Assembly: GCA_963277665.1 (NCBI GenBank)
Contig: OY728152.1
Coordinates: 1,189,422,357 to 1,189,486,356 of the forward strand
Direction of reading: 5' to 3'
DNA: 64,000 nt
From: Viscum album
Lineage: Eukaryota; Streptophyta; Magnoliopsida; Santalales; Viscaceae
Below are positions 38,421-49,880 of this stretch, piece by piece (the stretch's first letter is position 1; each line of letters begins with the position of its first letter). The translations under genes were made by a program, and so were the position numbers. The notes under the pieces were generated by a model. The model searched no databases, had not been told where the DNA came from, and worked only from the letters and a program-made list of their open reading frames with translations.

Positions 38421-40049
38421 TTTTGTGGTGTTAGATCCATTATTGATTCACATAGAGATAGTTTGGGTGATATTGGACGTGGAAATGGAAATTTCAGTGA
38501 GATTCTAGGGCAAAGCCACATTGAAGTCACGTCTAGCTCGAAAAACATAACTACACGCCGTGTAGTCTGAGTAACACACTCTATTGTCCTATTTATTTGT
38601 TAAATTTAGGTTTTATACTCATGTTAAATATCACATGTCTATATTGTGGGTACAAACTCCTTGTTACTCTACATGAGTAGTTGATTTGTGTTTGAGGAGA
38701 ACACACCCAAGACCCCAGGTTGTCCCACACGCCATGTGGCTTTGAGAACCTGCCATGTACATGGGATTTTACACGTCATGTCAGGAATCAGAAAACAAAA
38801 AATTGTATACTTGTGATTACACCCAATTTACACCAAATAACACACTGTATATTTTTTCTATGATACTCTGCCTTTCATATATCCTTTCATATGACTCATA
38901 TTTAGGCTCATGTGTATTTCATTTTGAGCAGAATTATGTGTAGAACATATTGGTTTACTTTTTTTCTATACCTAAGATATGACATGATTCAGTTTGAGTA
39001 GGATTGTTCTTTGATGAATGTTAGGAAAATGATAGAGCATGGTCATCATTGTCAGATTGATGATAGGTTCGATACTCACCTAATGGTTGGGTATTCTAGT
39101 GCGTGGGCCCCCAATATCGTAAAAACTAGAAGAGTCAATACTCACCCCCCCCCCCCCCCCGCGCCACATTGCTTGGGTGAAAGACCTATATATGAAAATT
39201 TGGCACTCCCCCATCATCTAGATCTATTGGGGAGAAGATCCTCCACTAAAGTCGTTACTCCCTCAGCTAAGGTGCCCATCAGTGAGGTGTGGGTCCTTCA
39301 TTTTGATTCCTATGAGATTTCACATGGTTCTTGGATTTGGAGATGAGATCTATAGAGATGTAATTAGAATCATCATTCTTATATGGATTTGAAGAATGGG
39401 ATTACTCTCTCTTTTATTGGGTTTCTTTATGAGCATATCTGTTGTTGGATTTTTCCCTTCCATGTCTTATAGGTTGAGTTGACTATTTTATTATATTGAT
39501 TGCCTTTTGGTTTTTAGGTACTCTTATTGGGTATGTATATACTCACCTTTATATGGTATTTTCATGCTTATGTTTTTTATTAAACAAATTAAATATAGTA
39601 AGATGATGACTTTTGTATCCCTAGTGTATCAGGTGATTAGCATTACTCGATGATAGTAGTCAAATTTTGGTGGTTAATATCAATGATATTGAGCAGGACA
39701 TTCCTTCCCAATAGTTGTAAGGTTGGAACTCCCTAAATATCGAAATGGGTGTGTATTTTTCCTCATTAATACCTTCTTTTTATTTATATTATTACACTCT
39801 AGTTGTTTTATAGGTTATTACATGAAATTGTTTCCTATAGGGTTAGTACATTATTTTATCCTGCATTGTTGTGATGTGCTTAGAGGTGTGCATATGTTCA
39901 GGTTTATTAGGTTATAGCCTATAATATGTGATATATACCTACTCAAATTTACTATATAACCCTTATAATATTATAGTCAGGCTTGGGCTATCACACATGG
40001 ATTACTATTGGTCCAAGTTGGGCCTTAGTGGGTCAGTTCATGATTGAGT
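38421..40049 (+). repeat. 5' LTR of chromodomain element, second part
   Basis: This is the stretch between the right end of E2 and the PBS at 40,050. By position it is the remainder of the interrupted 5' LTR, giving a total LTR of about 2.7 kb. It cannot be confirmed by comparison, because the 3' LTR match stops at about 58,032. A run of 16 C lies at 39,145-39,160. Open frames (39,011-39,346) show no domain. Confidence 0.5.
39145..39160. repeat. Poly(C) run, 16 bp
   Basis: Sixteen consecutive C in an otherwise AT-rich region. Confidence 0.97.
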
Positions 40050-40064
40050 GGTGTCAAAGGAGGT
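40050..40064 (+). promoter_or_regulatory. Primer binding site of chromodomain element
   Basis: TGGTGTCAAAGGAGG matches TGGTATCAGAGCAGG at 12 of 15 bases. Its place, 5' of the gag region, fits. The LTR edge just before it is not sharp. Confidence 0.6.
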
Positions 40065-41639
40065 ATGCCATCGGGACATTTTTTTAAGTTAGATATGTTT
40101 TAAGGTTTGGTTTGGGATCTTTTAGTGATAGTATTATGGTGTTTCAAGTTCATTTATTTTTCTAGGGAACCTAGTGATAGTGTGTTGGCTGATGTATCAA
40201 TGCACTAAGAATTTTATAACCTTCTTTTCAAATCGATATGTTGAGACACCGGTTATAGCTAAACCAATGGGACATGGATCATATAAGAATGGGTATTTGA
40301 ATTCCAATTCCCTCTTGAGTTAGATCACTAGATATTCTCATATAACTATGTTACTTATTGTTAAATCTTAGTATGCCTCCACAATGGGAGCTAGCTGGAA
40401 TACTAATATAGGGTCGTGACAATGATCAGTTGAGTGATGAGGCCTCATTTTAGCAACCACTCCATGTGATGTTCCTTCTAGGTGAGTAGAGATTGGTGCT
40501 TCTAACCGATGAGTGGTGTGTAGAACTACCTCCAGTGGTTCTAGATTATGTTCTTATTCATGTTGAGTATATGATTATTCCAGTGGTATAGGATAATGAT
40601 GCTTGAAATATTAGCGTGTTAAGTGAGTTTGAGTGACAGAGTTGGATCATGTTTTATAGAGACTCAGGCCCTCGGGTAGAAAAGGATGTTCTTAAGTCAA
40701 TTGTTTGAGATTTATAGCTCATGTGGACCCCAACTGATCATATTGTTACTCTTGCAACCAGTATTATTCAAGGAGAAGCTGGGCGCTGGTAGAGTTTGGT
40801 CATCTAGATCCATTATGTGGTGAAACTTTAATGGGATTAGTTTCATCACTTTTTCTCTAATGAATATTATCCTTATACCTGGTGATCTATGTGTATTCAG
40901 AATATTCTAGAGTTACAATGGGCTGATATGACTAGTTTGTAGTATGATTCAAGGTTCAATGACCTCACATGCTACTCTTTCTGCTTGTAGTGAGATATAT
41001 ACTTCTAGGTGTATAAGTTTTATCAAGGCCTTTGTAGTGAAATTTGATCTAGCATAGTCTCTATATGAATTCCCACTTATTTAGATTTTTAAAACGAGCC
41101 TTAGTGATATAGATATTCTTATTACAAGGGTGTTAGGTAGTTTGACATGGCATTGGACATCATTAAGTAGAGGTATATGTTTCTACAGGTGGGTGTTGTA
41201 CTTTAGTATCTCAACACAGTAGGTATAATCATGCTCGGACCCAGTCATGGGGGTCTATAGTGTAGGGATCTCATAGAGGATTCAATTAGTATAGAAATGG
41301 ATGATGATATACTTTTTATGTATGGGGTTACATGTTGATGATTTCCAAATATGATGCATTAAAGATGGTGAAATTTGATATGGGGACCTCTATAAAAAAG
41401 GTAGCTTTATGATCGGGGATATCCTAGTGATGGTTAAGGTAGACCCTAGGGATGTGGTACTAACATAGGGTTAGGAAGAACCCTGGGAGGAGGGGTTTTA
41501 GTTAGAATACTAAGAGAAAAAATACTTATACTACCACCACTATATGGGACATGTTAGGCTAATAGGTTTGGTGGCTAAGTCCATGCTCAATTGTAGACTA
41601 TAGAGGGATGTGATCTGGCTACACAAGATATGATTTAAG
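40065..41639 (+). pseudogene. Gag region of chromodomain Ty3/gypsy, heavily decayed
   Basis: The position between PBS and protease predicts gag, but only weak traces are visible: a Gln/Ser/His-rich tail (HARTQSWGS near 41,235) and a possible broken zinc knuckle (YHHYMGHVR near 41,535-41,560). No clean Gag block could be read, so the call rests mainly on context. Confidence 0.5.
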
Positions 41640-41990
41640 GTTTGATTTGTGTCTTCTCTACTTTATTAATATTACTTCTAGAAATAGTTATGGTTCATTC
41701 TTTAATCAATTTATCACTTTTACAAGAGCTTAATATTCTTTTGGAGCCTTTAACCCATCAGTTGTGGTGGATATTTCTATGAGGATAGACCCCATTATTT
41801 AACCCATTTTTTGATAGTGTGAGCTGGAACTAGGTGGAGAGAGATTCATATAAAACCTATTTGTAGTTTCAATGAATATGTATAACATAATCTTCGGTAT
41901 ATACTAGAAATCCATTGTACATACCAAGATATATGGACACCACAAGAGAGTTATATGTGTGTAGAAAGATGGAGTGAGAATCCCCTTCAA
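41640..41990 (+). pseudogene. Aspartic protease of chromodomain Ty3/gypsy
   Basis: Frames give SYGSFFNQFITF (about 41,680-41,720) in place of the usual 'GATHSFIS' block, then LEPLTHQLWWIF, CELELGGERFI and KSIVHTKIYG. These follow the chromovirus protease order. The catalytic Asp-Ser-Gly triplet itself is not readable. Frameshifts separate the pieces. Confidence 0.6.
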
Positions 41991-42079
41991 TAGAGAGAAG
42001 GACCTATTGGAAAATTGAGTGGGTCTTGTGAGAATAAATAAGTAACTTATATCCCATCAATTAGTGATTTTATCCCTTT

Positions 42080-42287
42080 TTGTAGTGATATATTCAGATG
42101 TTTTTATTTCCATGGTAGTAGAGGAATCTATGGATGTTTTCCTTGAATATTTTTCGGGATTACCTCTACATCAAGAGATTTACTTCTACATTGACTTGCA
42201 CCCTAGTACCAAACTGGTGTCTTCTAAATCATATTGAATGAACCTTTCTAAACTTTGGGAGATAAGGGTACAGTTGGAGGATCTTCA
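42080..42287 (+). pseudogene. Reverse transcriptase N-terminus, chromodomain Ty3/gypsy (part 1)
   Basis: The frame reads ESMDVFLEYFSGLPLHQEIY then FYIDLHPSTKLVSSKSY and IRVQLEDL, the conserved entry to chromovirus RT ('DVF-E-L-GLPP-REIEF-IDL-PG---I---PYRM'). The gene is cut after the codons for QLED by the Ty1/copia insertion; the next RT codons resume at 54,345. Confidence 0.88.
42283..42287. repeat. Target site duplication, left (CTTCA)
   Basis: Directly before the copia LTR start TGTTGC. The right-hand copy at 54,345-54,349 is CTTCT, four of five bases identical. Confidence 0.75.
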
Positions 42288-43970
42288 TGTTGCATTTTTC
42301 TAGTAATTTATTATTTTAATGATCAAAAATCATATTTATTATTATTTTAATAAATTTTTTTTTTATGTTAGTAAATTATTTTTCTGGAAAAAATATGAAA
42401 ATTGGATGAGTATTTAACTAACTATGCATTATGAGACAAATAAACGCAAGAAAAATAAACTTATGACATGGATAATTTCAACTAAAAACATGAAAAAACA
42501 AGTAATTATGTGCTAAATGAGTGAAATTTCTCAAAGTACTCAACTAATTACATACAGACTTCAACAAACCAAGCAGACAACAAAATATTTCTAAATTTTG
42601 GACCTACCTCATGAAGAAAACATAAATAAATATCACCTGTTAAGATACCAAATCAAAAAATTGGAAAATTATTCAACTCAACATATAAAGGATTCAACTG
42701 AATGCATAAAGGATTAAACAAGCCGCATAAAGGGTTCAACTGGATGTATGAAGAACTCAACCAACCATATAAAGATATCAACCTACCACAAAATCTATTA
42801 AGTGCATGATATATTGATCAAATGACCATGAGATGACAAGTTATCATGTCTAAGGATTTGGATGACCATGACTAATTCAAATATTAAAGAATTATTTAAT
42901 TCTAATGGATATATTTTGAAGCGTTTAATGAAAGTAATAGGATTTAAGTCATCTTCCAGATCATAGGAACATTTTAAATATTTCTTAATTATTATTATTA
43001 AATGGATAATTGAAAAAGGATATTATTTATTTTAGAATATCAAGGATCCACAAAAATAAGAAGAACCATACATGTAAGTTGGATGTTGTTTTCTTATGAA
43101 TCCTTCATCCATGATACCATTTTTTTTCTTTGTATCCTTAAAAACTCCAAGAAAAGTCATATTTTAATTCCATATAATTCCAATAAATCTAAAGGATTAA
43201 AAAATAAATAAGATAAACATACTAATAAACTAAATTTGATCAGTGATAAAGTATCATTGAAATCCACTTCTCATTCTCTCTCTATTTACAATCTACCTTT
43301 TGAGTTGGGTTTATAAAATTTTTTATCTATTAACACAATCTTGTATTGTATTTAAGGGTAACCCAACACTTTTTCCCTTTTTCTAACAATTTTGTATCCC
43401 ATAAAGAACTATGTAAGGGGATTAGTATACACATGACTGCCTTATGTGAAGTTATGCTTGTAAAACATGGTCCAGGTTGTGGATCAGATTATTATTTAAT
43501 AAAATTTCTTGGTATTGGCTTACTATCAAGTTGAGAGTACTAATTTTTATATCGGAAAAAATATCTTATTTTTAAATTTCTATTGTGTATTTTATTTTAA
43601 TTCTTAACCATTTTATATATTCTATTCAAACTCTTCCTTCATTCTTATATTTTACACTAAATTATTTTCCAAACTATGTTTTGAAAAAATATTACTCTGA
43701 TAATTAACATTGATGTGTGATATATATAATTTTTTTGTGTAAATTTCATTAAAATGTTAAGGTTTCATTAAATTATTTTAAATGGTTTTTGATCAAGCCA
43801 TAGATAAAGTATTTGAAAGTATAAAATTACATATACCTATTTTATTTTTTTAATTGTAATGTTTATTTTAAATTTTGGTATTTTAAATTGATTTTAAAAA
43901 TACATATTTAGAAAAAAAAAATCACAATTCACCACCCCCCCCCCTCATGAGTGATTCACTCTGACCATCA
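42288..43970 (+). repeat. Ty1/copia 5' LTR (1,683 bp)
   Basis: It starts TGTTGCATTTTTCTAGTAAT and ends GATTCACTCTGACCATCA just before the PBS. It is homologous to 52,633-54,344. It holds a 21-bp minisatellite (42,668-42,790) and a run of 10 C (43,935-43,944) near its end. Confidence 0.92.
42668..42790. repeat. 21-bp minisatellite in copia 5' LTR
   Basis: Five degenerate units such as AAAGGATTCAACTGAATGCAT (42,687) and AAAGGATTAAACAAGCCGCAT (42,708). The 3' LTR has the matching array at 53,030-53,165. Confidence 0.85.
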
Positions 43971-43972
43971 TT

Positions 43973-43987
43973 TGGTATCAAAGGCGG
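43973..43987 (+). promoter_or_regulatory. Ty1/copia primer binding site
   Basis: TGGTATCAAAGGCGG lies two bases after the LTR end and matches the initiator tRNA-Met 3' end closely, the usual copia primer. Confidence 0.9.
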
Positions 43988-44279
43988 TTACTTTATTCTC
44001 ATGTTTTACTCTTGTGTTTAATTACTCAGAATTAATTTTCTAACATTAATCAATTCATCATGATAATATTCTAGTTTCTATTAAGTTTAACATGTTGCAA
44101 TTATATATACCTCTAGAATTTAAGGAACTAAAACTAATAAACCACCTTACTTTAATGGAAAACATTATTCTCAATGTAAAATAAAAATGAAAATACATCT
44201 TTTGAGCAAGGTTCTTGATATTTAGACTATTAAAAAAGATAAATATTAAAAACCAAATGCTTGTAAACAAGAATGGAGT

Positions 44280-45770
44280 GATGTAAAATAGGATACATAT
44301 GTTTGTAATTGTAAATACATTAATTCATTATGTCTTTCCATAGTTAAATATTAATTTAATATAATATATAGATGTGTTGTTGCTTTTTAAATCATGGATA
44401 CTCTTGATGTGTCTTATAAAGGAACATAAAATGTCAAATAAATCTTCTTAAATACATATAATATGAAGTATGATACATTTTAAATGAAACATAATGAATC
44501 TATTTCAAAAATGTATCTTTGGTTCAATGAAATCGTAGACACTAAGATTGCACTTGGATAACCAATGGATGATAAGAAGAAAGTTCTTAGGATTTTTAAA
44601 TACCTATTGGACCAATGGAGAAGTGCATTAATCTCCATTTAAGAATAATGTGACATTAACAAGAAACTAGTTTAATAATTAATTTGAAAACTTGGGATAT
44701 AACACAAATCTAATGATGAAGACATAGAACCAATAAATAAATCTATAACATTTAAATCTTCTGAATCAAACTCAAAATAATTAGTAAAAACTATTTCAAG
44801 TTGAAGTGAATCAGACTCTAATGATGGTTAGGAATGGATCATCTTTCTTGGAGATTCAAAATGTTAAATAGAAATAACAACTTTTTTAGAAAATAAAATT
44901 ACAAAATAAATTATGATAAAAAAGAAAACCAGAAAAAGGATGATCATTATGGAGAAGTAAAATTTCATGAATATAAAAGGAAGGTACATATTAAAGATGA
45001 TTGTCTTAGTAAAAATTTTAAGAAGATGCGTGATAATAAAGGGAAAGACTGAAAAAAGTTATAAAGGAATCCTATAGTGATTCATAGGATATCATCAGTG
45101 ATTTAGTCTCAAGTAAGGAAGATACAAATGAAAAATAAAATATTTGTTTCATGGATACTATGTCTGAGGTATTAGTTACTACTTATTTTACTTCTAATAT
45201 TGATGAATCTAAAATAAAAAATAAATAATTATAGGGAAGTTGGGAAATATTTTAGGAAACCATGAATGAGTTAAAGGATAAATAAAAAGATCTAAAAATG
45301 TTTCATATTTTTTGTGCTTTAGAAAATTCTAATATTAATATTGAAAAGGAGAAAAATGTACAACTAGTAAAAGAAAATCATGATCAGAAATTAAATAATG
45401 AAAAAAATGGGAGAAATTTTGAAAAATTTAAAAATAGAAAATATATCTTAGATAATATTTTAAGTAAACAAATACCACTTAAATATAAGTCTAAAATTGG
45501 AAACAATTCTCGACAATAAATGAAATTTTAAAGAAATCAAATTGTTCCTAGATATAAACCTGTTAATAAGAATTTGATCTGTAATAATTTTCATGCCTCT
45601 AAATATGAATAAATAAAGTCAAAATTCTATATAAAAAAGAATTTATTTATCTATAAAACCGTTAATTATACTATTTTTAAACAAATAAAACAAATATGAA
45701 TACCCAAATCATTATTTTCTAAATTTTATCGACCTAATAAAGTATGGGTACCAAAATCAGTTCTTGTTTG
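44280..45770 (+). pseudogene. Gag of Ty1/copia element
   Basis: Plus-strand frames give QPMDDKKKVLRIFKYLLDQW (about 44,560-44,625; usual '--KK-LRSLP---' block), KLGI*H and an acidic ESDSNDG stretch (about 44,805-44,830), then Lys/Asn-rich text and a 73-codon open frame (45,298-45,519) of coiled-coil-like composition. This order is that of SIRE-type Gag with its long C-terminal part. No CCHC knuckle is readable. Many stops. Confidence 0.75.
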
Positions 45771-46060
45771 ATTATGTGTGGGTTACATGTTTAAATAACT
45801 CAAGTAAAAGATTATTGTATCTATATGATGGATGTTCTAAACAAATTACTGGTAATTAATCATGTTTCAATAATATTATGAATATTGGTGGTGGGAATGT
45901 ATCCTTTCATGATAATGAAAAGGGGGAAATTATTGGTATTAGATATATTGGTAACTCTCAAACAATCCTTATTTATAAAGTTTTATTTGTTTATATTTGA
46001 AAGTATGATTTTTTTTAGCATTTATAAGTTGTAAAATTATGGTTATCATGTTATGTTTCA
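45771..46060 (+). pseudogene. Aspartic protease of Ty1/copia element
   Basis: Reads LYLYDGCSKQITGN, a stop, then NIGGGNVSFHDNEKGEIIGI (about 45,885-45,945). This is the copia protease, where the canonical active-site text is LDSGCS-HMTG. Here the Ser codon of Asp-Ser-Gly is missing (D-G), a 3-base loss that would abolish catalysis. Confidence 0.85.
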
Positions 46061-46159
46061 GAATAATTCTTGTTAGATTTACGATTCTAAGAAATATTTG
46101 GTGTTTACTTCTTTTAGAAATAATTTTTTTCATGGATTAAAATTATTAAATTTTAAAAA

Positions 46160-46900
46160 ATAATTCTTTCTTAAATTTAATTTATGAAGAATCTTGGTTG
46201 TGGAATTGGATACCTAGACACTTTAATTTATACTCTCTTATAAATCTAACTAATAAGAGTTTAATAAAGAGTTTACCTAAGAAATAATTCTAAAAATAAA
46301 AATTGTGCATCCATTGTCAAAACGCGAAGAAACCAAAAATTTCTTCCAAACCAAAGAAATAGGTATCGACCACTCAACCCATAAAATTTGTGGAAATGGA
46401 TTTATTTATATCATCTAGAGTTTATAGTATATGTGGGAAGCGTTATGCCTATGAGATTGCGAGTGATTATTCAATATTCACTTGGGTATATTTCTTAGCT
46501 CAAAAAGGTGAGGTTTACTCTTGTTTTTATAAATATGCTATATTTATAGAAAAACATAGTAGTCTTAGAATCAAAACCCTAACAAGTGATCATGGTCCTA
46601 AATTTGAATATCAAGACTTTGAGACCTTATATTCACAACATGGGAAAATACATAACTATTTTTCTATCAAACACCATTAAAAATGGGTTTGTTGAAAGAA
46701 TAAATAGAACTCTTTTGGATATTTCTCAGTATATACTAAATGAATACGATCTGTATATTTATTTTTGGGCAGAATCTATAAGTATAAAATGTTATATAAT
46801 TAATAGAGTTTTATTAATACTTATTTTAAAGAAAACTCTCAATTAATTATATAATGGTAGAAATCCTAACGTGTATTATTTGATAGCTTTCAGAAGAAAA
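46160..46900 (+). pseudogene. Integrase of Ty1/copia element
   Basis: The pre-integrase zinc-binding part is visible (RHFNLYSLINLTNKSLIKSL near 46,215-46,275, and CIHCQNAKKPK near 46,305-46,340; the first Trp/His pair is altered). The catalytic core follows in an open frame of 96 codons (46,390-46,680): FVEMDLF, GKRYAYEIASDYSIFTWVYF, LTSDHGPKFE. After a frameshift near 46,675 the frame moves to NGFVERINRTLLDISQYILN. The two Asp and the Glu of the D,D-35-E triad are all present, but in two frames. Confidence 0.9.
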
Positions 46901-47211
46901 AAATTATATTATAAAAAAGGAGAATCTCGGGAAGTTTTCACCCAAGAGTGATGAATAAATTTTCCTTGGTCATTTAATCTCCAGTAAATCCAAGAGTATT
47001 TAATAAAAGAACAAAATTTTTTGAAGAATATGTACATATCACTTTGGATGTGATAGATCCACATAGGCCTAAAAATTATTTAGAAACCCTTTAGGATTAT
47101 ATTTCAAATATAGATATCAATAATACCACTAAATCCACTGACCATACTGATGATTTACCTGAAAAATCACCCAGAATAGACTAAACAAACCTTTCAGGCC
47201 ATGAGGAAGAC

Positions 47212-48270
47212 TTGGAAAAACCAATTACTTCAACTCTGAGAATCATTAGGAAACATAAAGACCACCATTTAGATGATGTTGTAAGTGAAATAAATAAAGG
47301 AAATCAAAATAGATCCTCTCTTAGAAATAGGGTTGAACATAAAGCTTTCATGTATTATCTTGAACCTAAAAATATCACTGAAGTAATCGACGATGAATAT
47401 TGGGTAATGAAAATACAAGAAGAATTAAACCAGTTTCAAAGAAATAATGTTTGGGAACTAGTTAATAGACAAAAATATTACTTAACTATTATCACTAAAT
47501 GGGTCTATATAAACAATTATGATGAATCAAGAACTATAGTAAGAAAAAAACTATTTTGGCTGCCTAAGGTTGTCATCAAGAAAAAGGAATTGAATTTGAA
47601 TAAACCTTTTCACTTGAATCTAGACATGAGTCCATTAGAATACTACTTTATTATATAGCTCATATTAATTTTAAACTATATTAAATGGATTTCAAATGTA
47701 CTTTCCTTAATGATTCTATTTTTTAGGATTTTTATTGATAAACCCTCTATATTATCGAACCCTCAATATTCAAATCATGTTTTTAAACTTTCAAAAAGAT
47801 CTTTATGGTTTCAAATAGTCACTTATAGATTGGTAAGATTGTATCATCTCCTTATCGATTTCAAAATATTTTTCAAAAGGCCTAGCTGATCCTACACTAT
47901 TTTTAAAAAAATTAAAATATTTTTTAGTTGTTAAAATATATATTTATGATGTTATTTTTGGTTCCTATGAAACTCTTTTTGTATTAAGTTTTATAAAATA
48001 ATTTTAAAATATTTTGAAAAGATTTATTTTGGGTGAGTTAAAAAAAATTCTTGGTTTTCAAATTTTTCAAAACAAATATGGAATCATTTTAAATAAAATT
48101 ATATATATGATAGGTCTTTTAAATTTTTTTGGTTTGGATAGAATAAGATGTAGTGATTCACCTATGAGTACAAACTATAATCTAGATTTGGATAAGATTA
48201 ATAAACAGTCTAATCAAACTACTTATAGAGGTATAATTAGAAGTTTATTGTACCTAACTACAATCTAAAA
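47212..48270 (+). pseudogene. Reverse transcriptase of Ty1/copia element
   Basis: A 148-codon open frame starts at 47,212. Its conserved part reads EPKNITEVIDDEYWVMKIQE then ELNQFQRNNVWELVNR and TKWVYINNYDE, the standard copia RT entry. Further blocks are NHVFKLSKRSLWF (about 47,777), KIYIYDVIFGSYETLFV (about 47,933) and, in the open frame 48,014-48,268, GELKKILGFQIFQNKYGIIL, MSTNYNLDLDKIN and YRGIIRSLLYLT. The catalytic YVDD has become YIYD (47,939-47,950), so even without stops it would be inactive. Confidence 0.92.
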
Positions 48271-48284
48271 TGATATTATGTATT

Positions 48285-48890
48285 GTATATGTGTGTGTAC
48301 TCATTTTCAAGAAAATCCAAAAGAATATTGACTAAATACTGTTTAAATGATTTTTAAATACCTCATGAATATAATTAATTTTAGGTCATCTTATTCTAAA
48401 GGACATAATTTTTAATTAGTTAGCTATTATGATATTGATTTTCATGTTTGTAAGTTACATATAAAAGTTCCTCAAGTTCATGTCACTTTTTGGGATAGTA
48501 TCTTCTAACATGGTGTAGTAGAAAGAAAAAAAGAATCATTATCCACTATTGAAGATAAGTGTATGACTATATGCAAGTATTTTGAACAAATTCTATAGAT
48601 GAAACACACATTATTGGATTTTGGATATCAATTTTGACATGTCCCTCTACACTATGACAATACAAGCGCTATTAACATTTCTAAGAATCCTATAACACAT
48701 TCCAAGATTAAATAAATAGATATAATACATCATTTTTTAAGAGACCATTTTCAAAAAGGTGATATCAATATTAAATTAATTAAAACTAAACATTAGTTTC
48801 TTGATATTTTTGTAAAGCCTTTGAATATAAAAAGATTAATCTATATCAAACATGAATTAGGAATGATTAATTATTCTCTACTCCTTGCTT
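48285..48890 (+). pseudogene. RNase H of Ty1/copia element
   Basis: Reads SYSKGHNF (about 48,390), DNTSAINISKNPITHSKIK (about 48,657-48,713), IDIIHHFLRDHFQKGDINIK (about 48,717-48,776) and DIFVKPLNIKRLIYIKHELG near the end. These are the closing blocks of copia pol ('NTSAI--SKNP--HSRTKHID-R-HF-RD'). Gln and Trp codons are replaced by stops at several places. Confidence 0.9.
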
Positions 48891-48899
48891 TCTATTTTA

Positions 48900-49880
48900 G
48901 TGATAATTTTTTTTAAAATTATATGTTGGGTACTGCTTTAATAGGTGTCAGCAATTTATTCTCATATGTTTAAATAATTAATTTTATGATATTTATCTTA
49001 TATTATAATTCTTTGATAACTTTTTTATTTAAATCTAATTTGATAATTATTTGGCTATAAAGGTAGGAAGTGACTGTAACTATTAATTCATATAGTATGT
49101 TATGTAATTGTAAGTGTTGATTAAAATGGTAAGTTATTATTTCAAAATAATCATGTGGTAGGTCAAACTTCTGTAATACTTTCAAGTGACCAAGCTCATT
49201 ATTCATACAGTAAATAAACCAAGCCTGACTTCTAAGTGATTAATTTGTCACACAATCAGTATACCTATTGTATCTATTTGAACTTTAAGATATTATTATT
49301 ATATTACTATAACTCATTTTTATATAGTTTTATTTTATCTATTTTTATTTTATTCTATAAATTATTTTTTAAAAAGGTACTAAAATTTAATTAGAATCAT
49401 CAATCCTATCTTAAAACCCAAAATACTTTTTATTTCAAACTATCCCTCTCACTTTCCCTCTTGAAGTAAAATTCAAGTCTCCACTTTTTTATTCTTATTG
49501 AACTATGATATAATCAAAATGATTATTAGTCACTACATCTCCAGATTCACAGCCTCTGTTGAAGAAAATTAAAGCCATATATAATAGTAATTTCAAACCT
49601 TGTAACACACATTTCATGGATCAAATGGTGGTATTAGAAATAGAGGTTGATTTTGAGTGTTTAACATAAATCCAATATTTGGTTTTGAAAGAGATTTCGG
49701 AAAAAAAATCTAGGTCAAATGGTTTAAATAAAATAGTAATCCATTTTATCCTTAGTTTTTGAATGATTTTTATCTGAATATAAATTTTGAAATGGGTGAA
49801 TAAAAGGACTAAATTTAGATCTCTATAAATGGGGATTAGTTAGTTTTATCATCAAAAGAATTATCCAAGAGTTTGAAAGT
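48900..49880 (+). other. Spacer after copia pol
   Basis: About 1 kb without a recognisable domain. The minus-strand frame 49,206-49,003 is probably chance. Coding-like text resumes from about 49,880. Confidence 0.45.
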
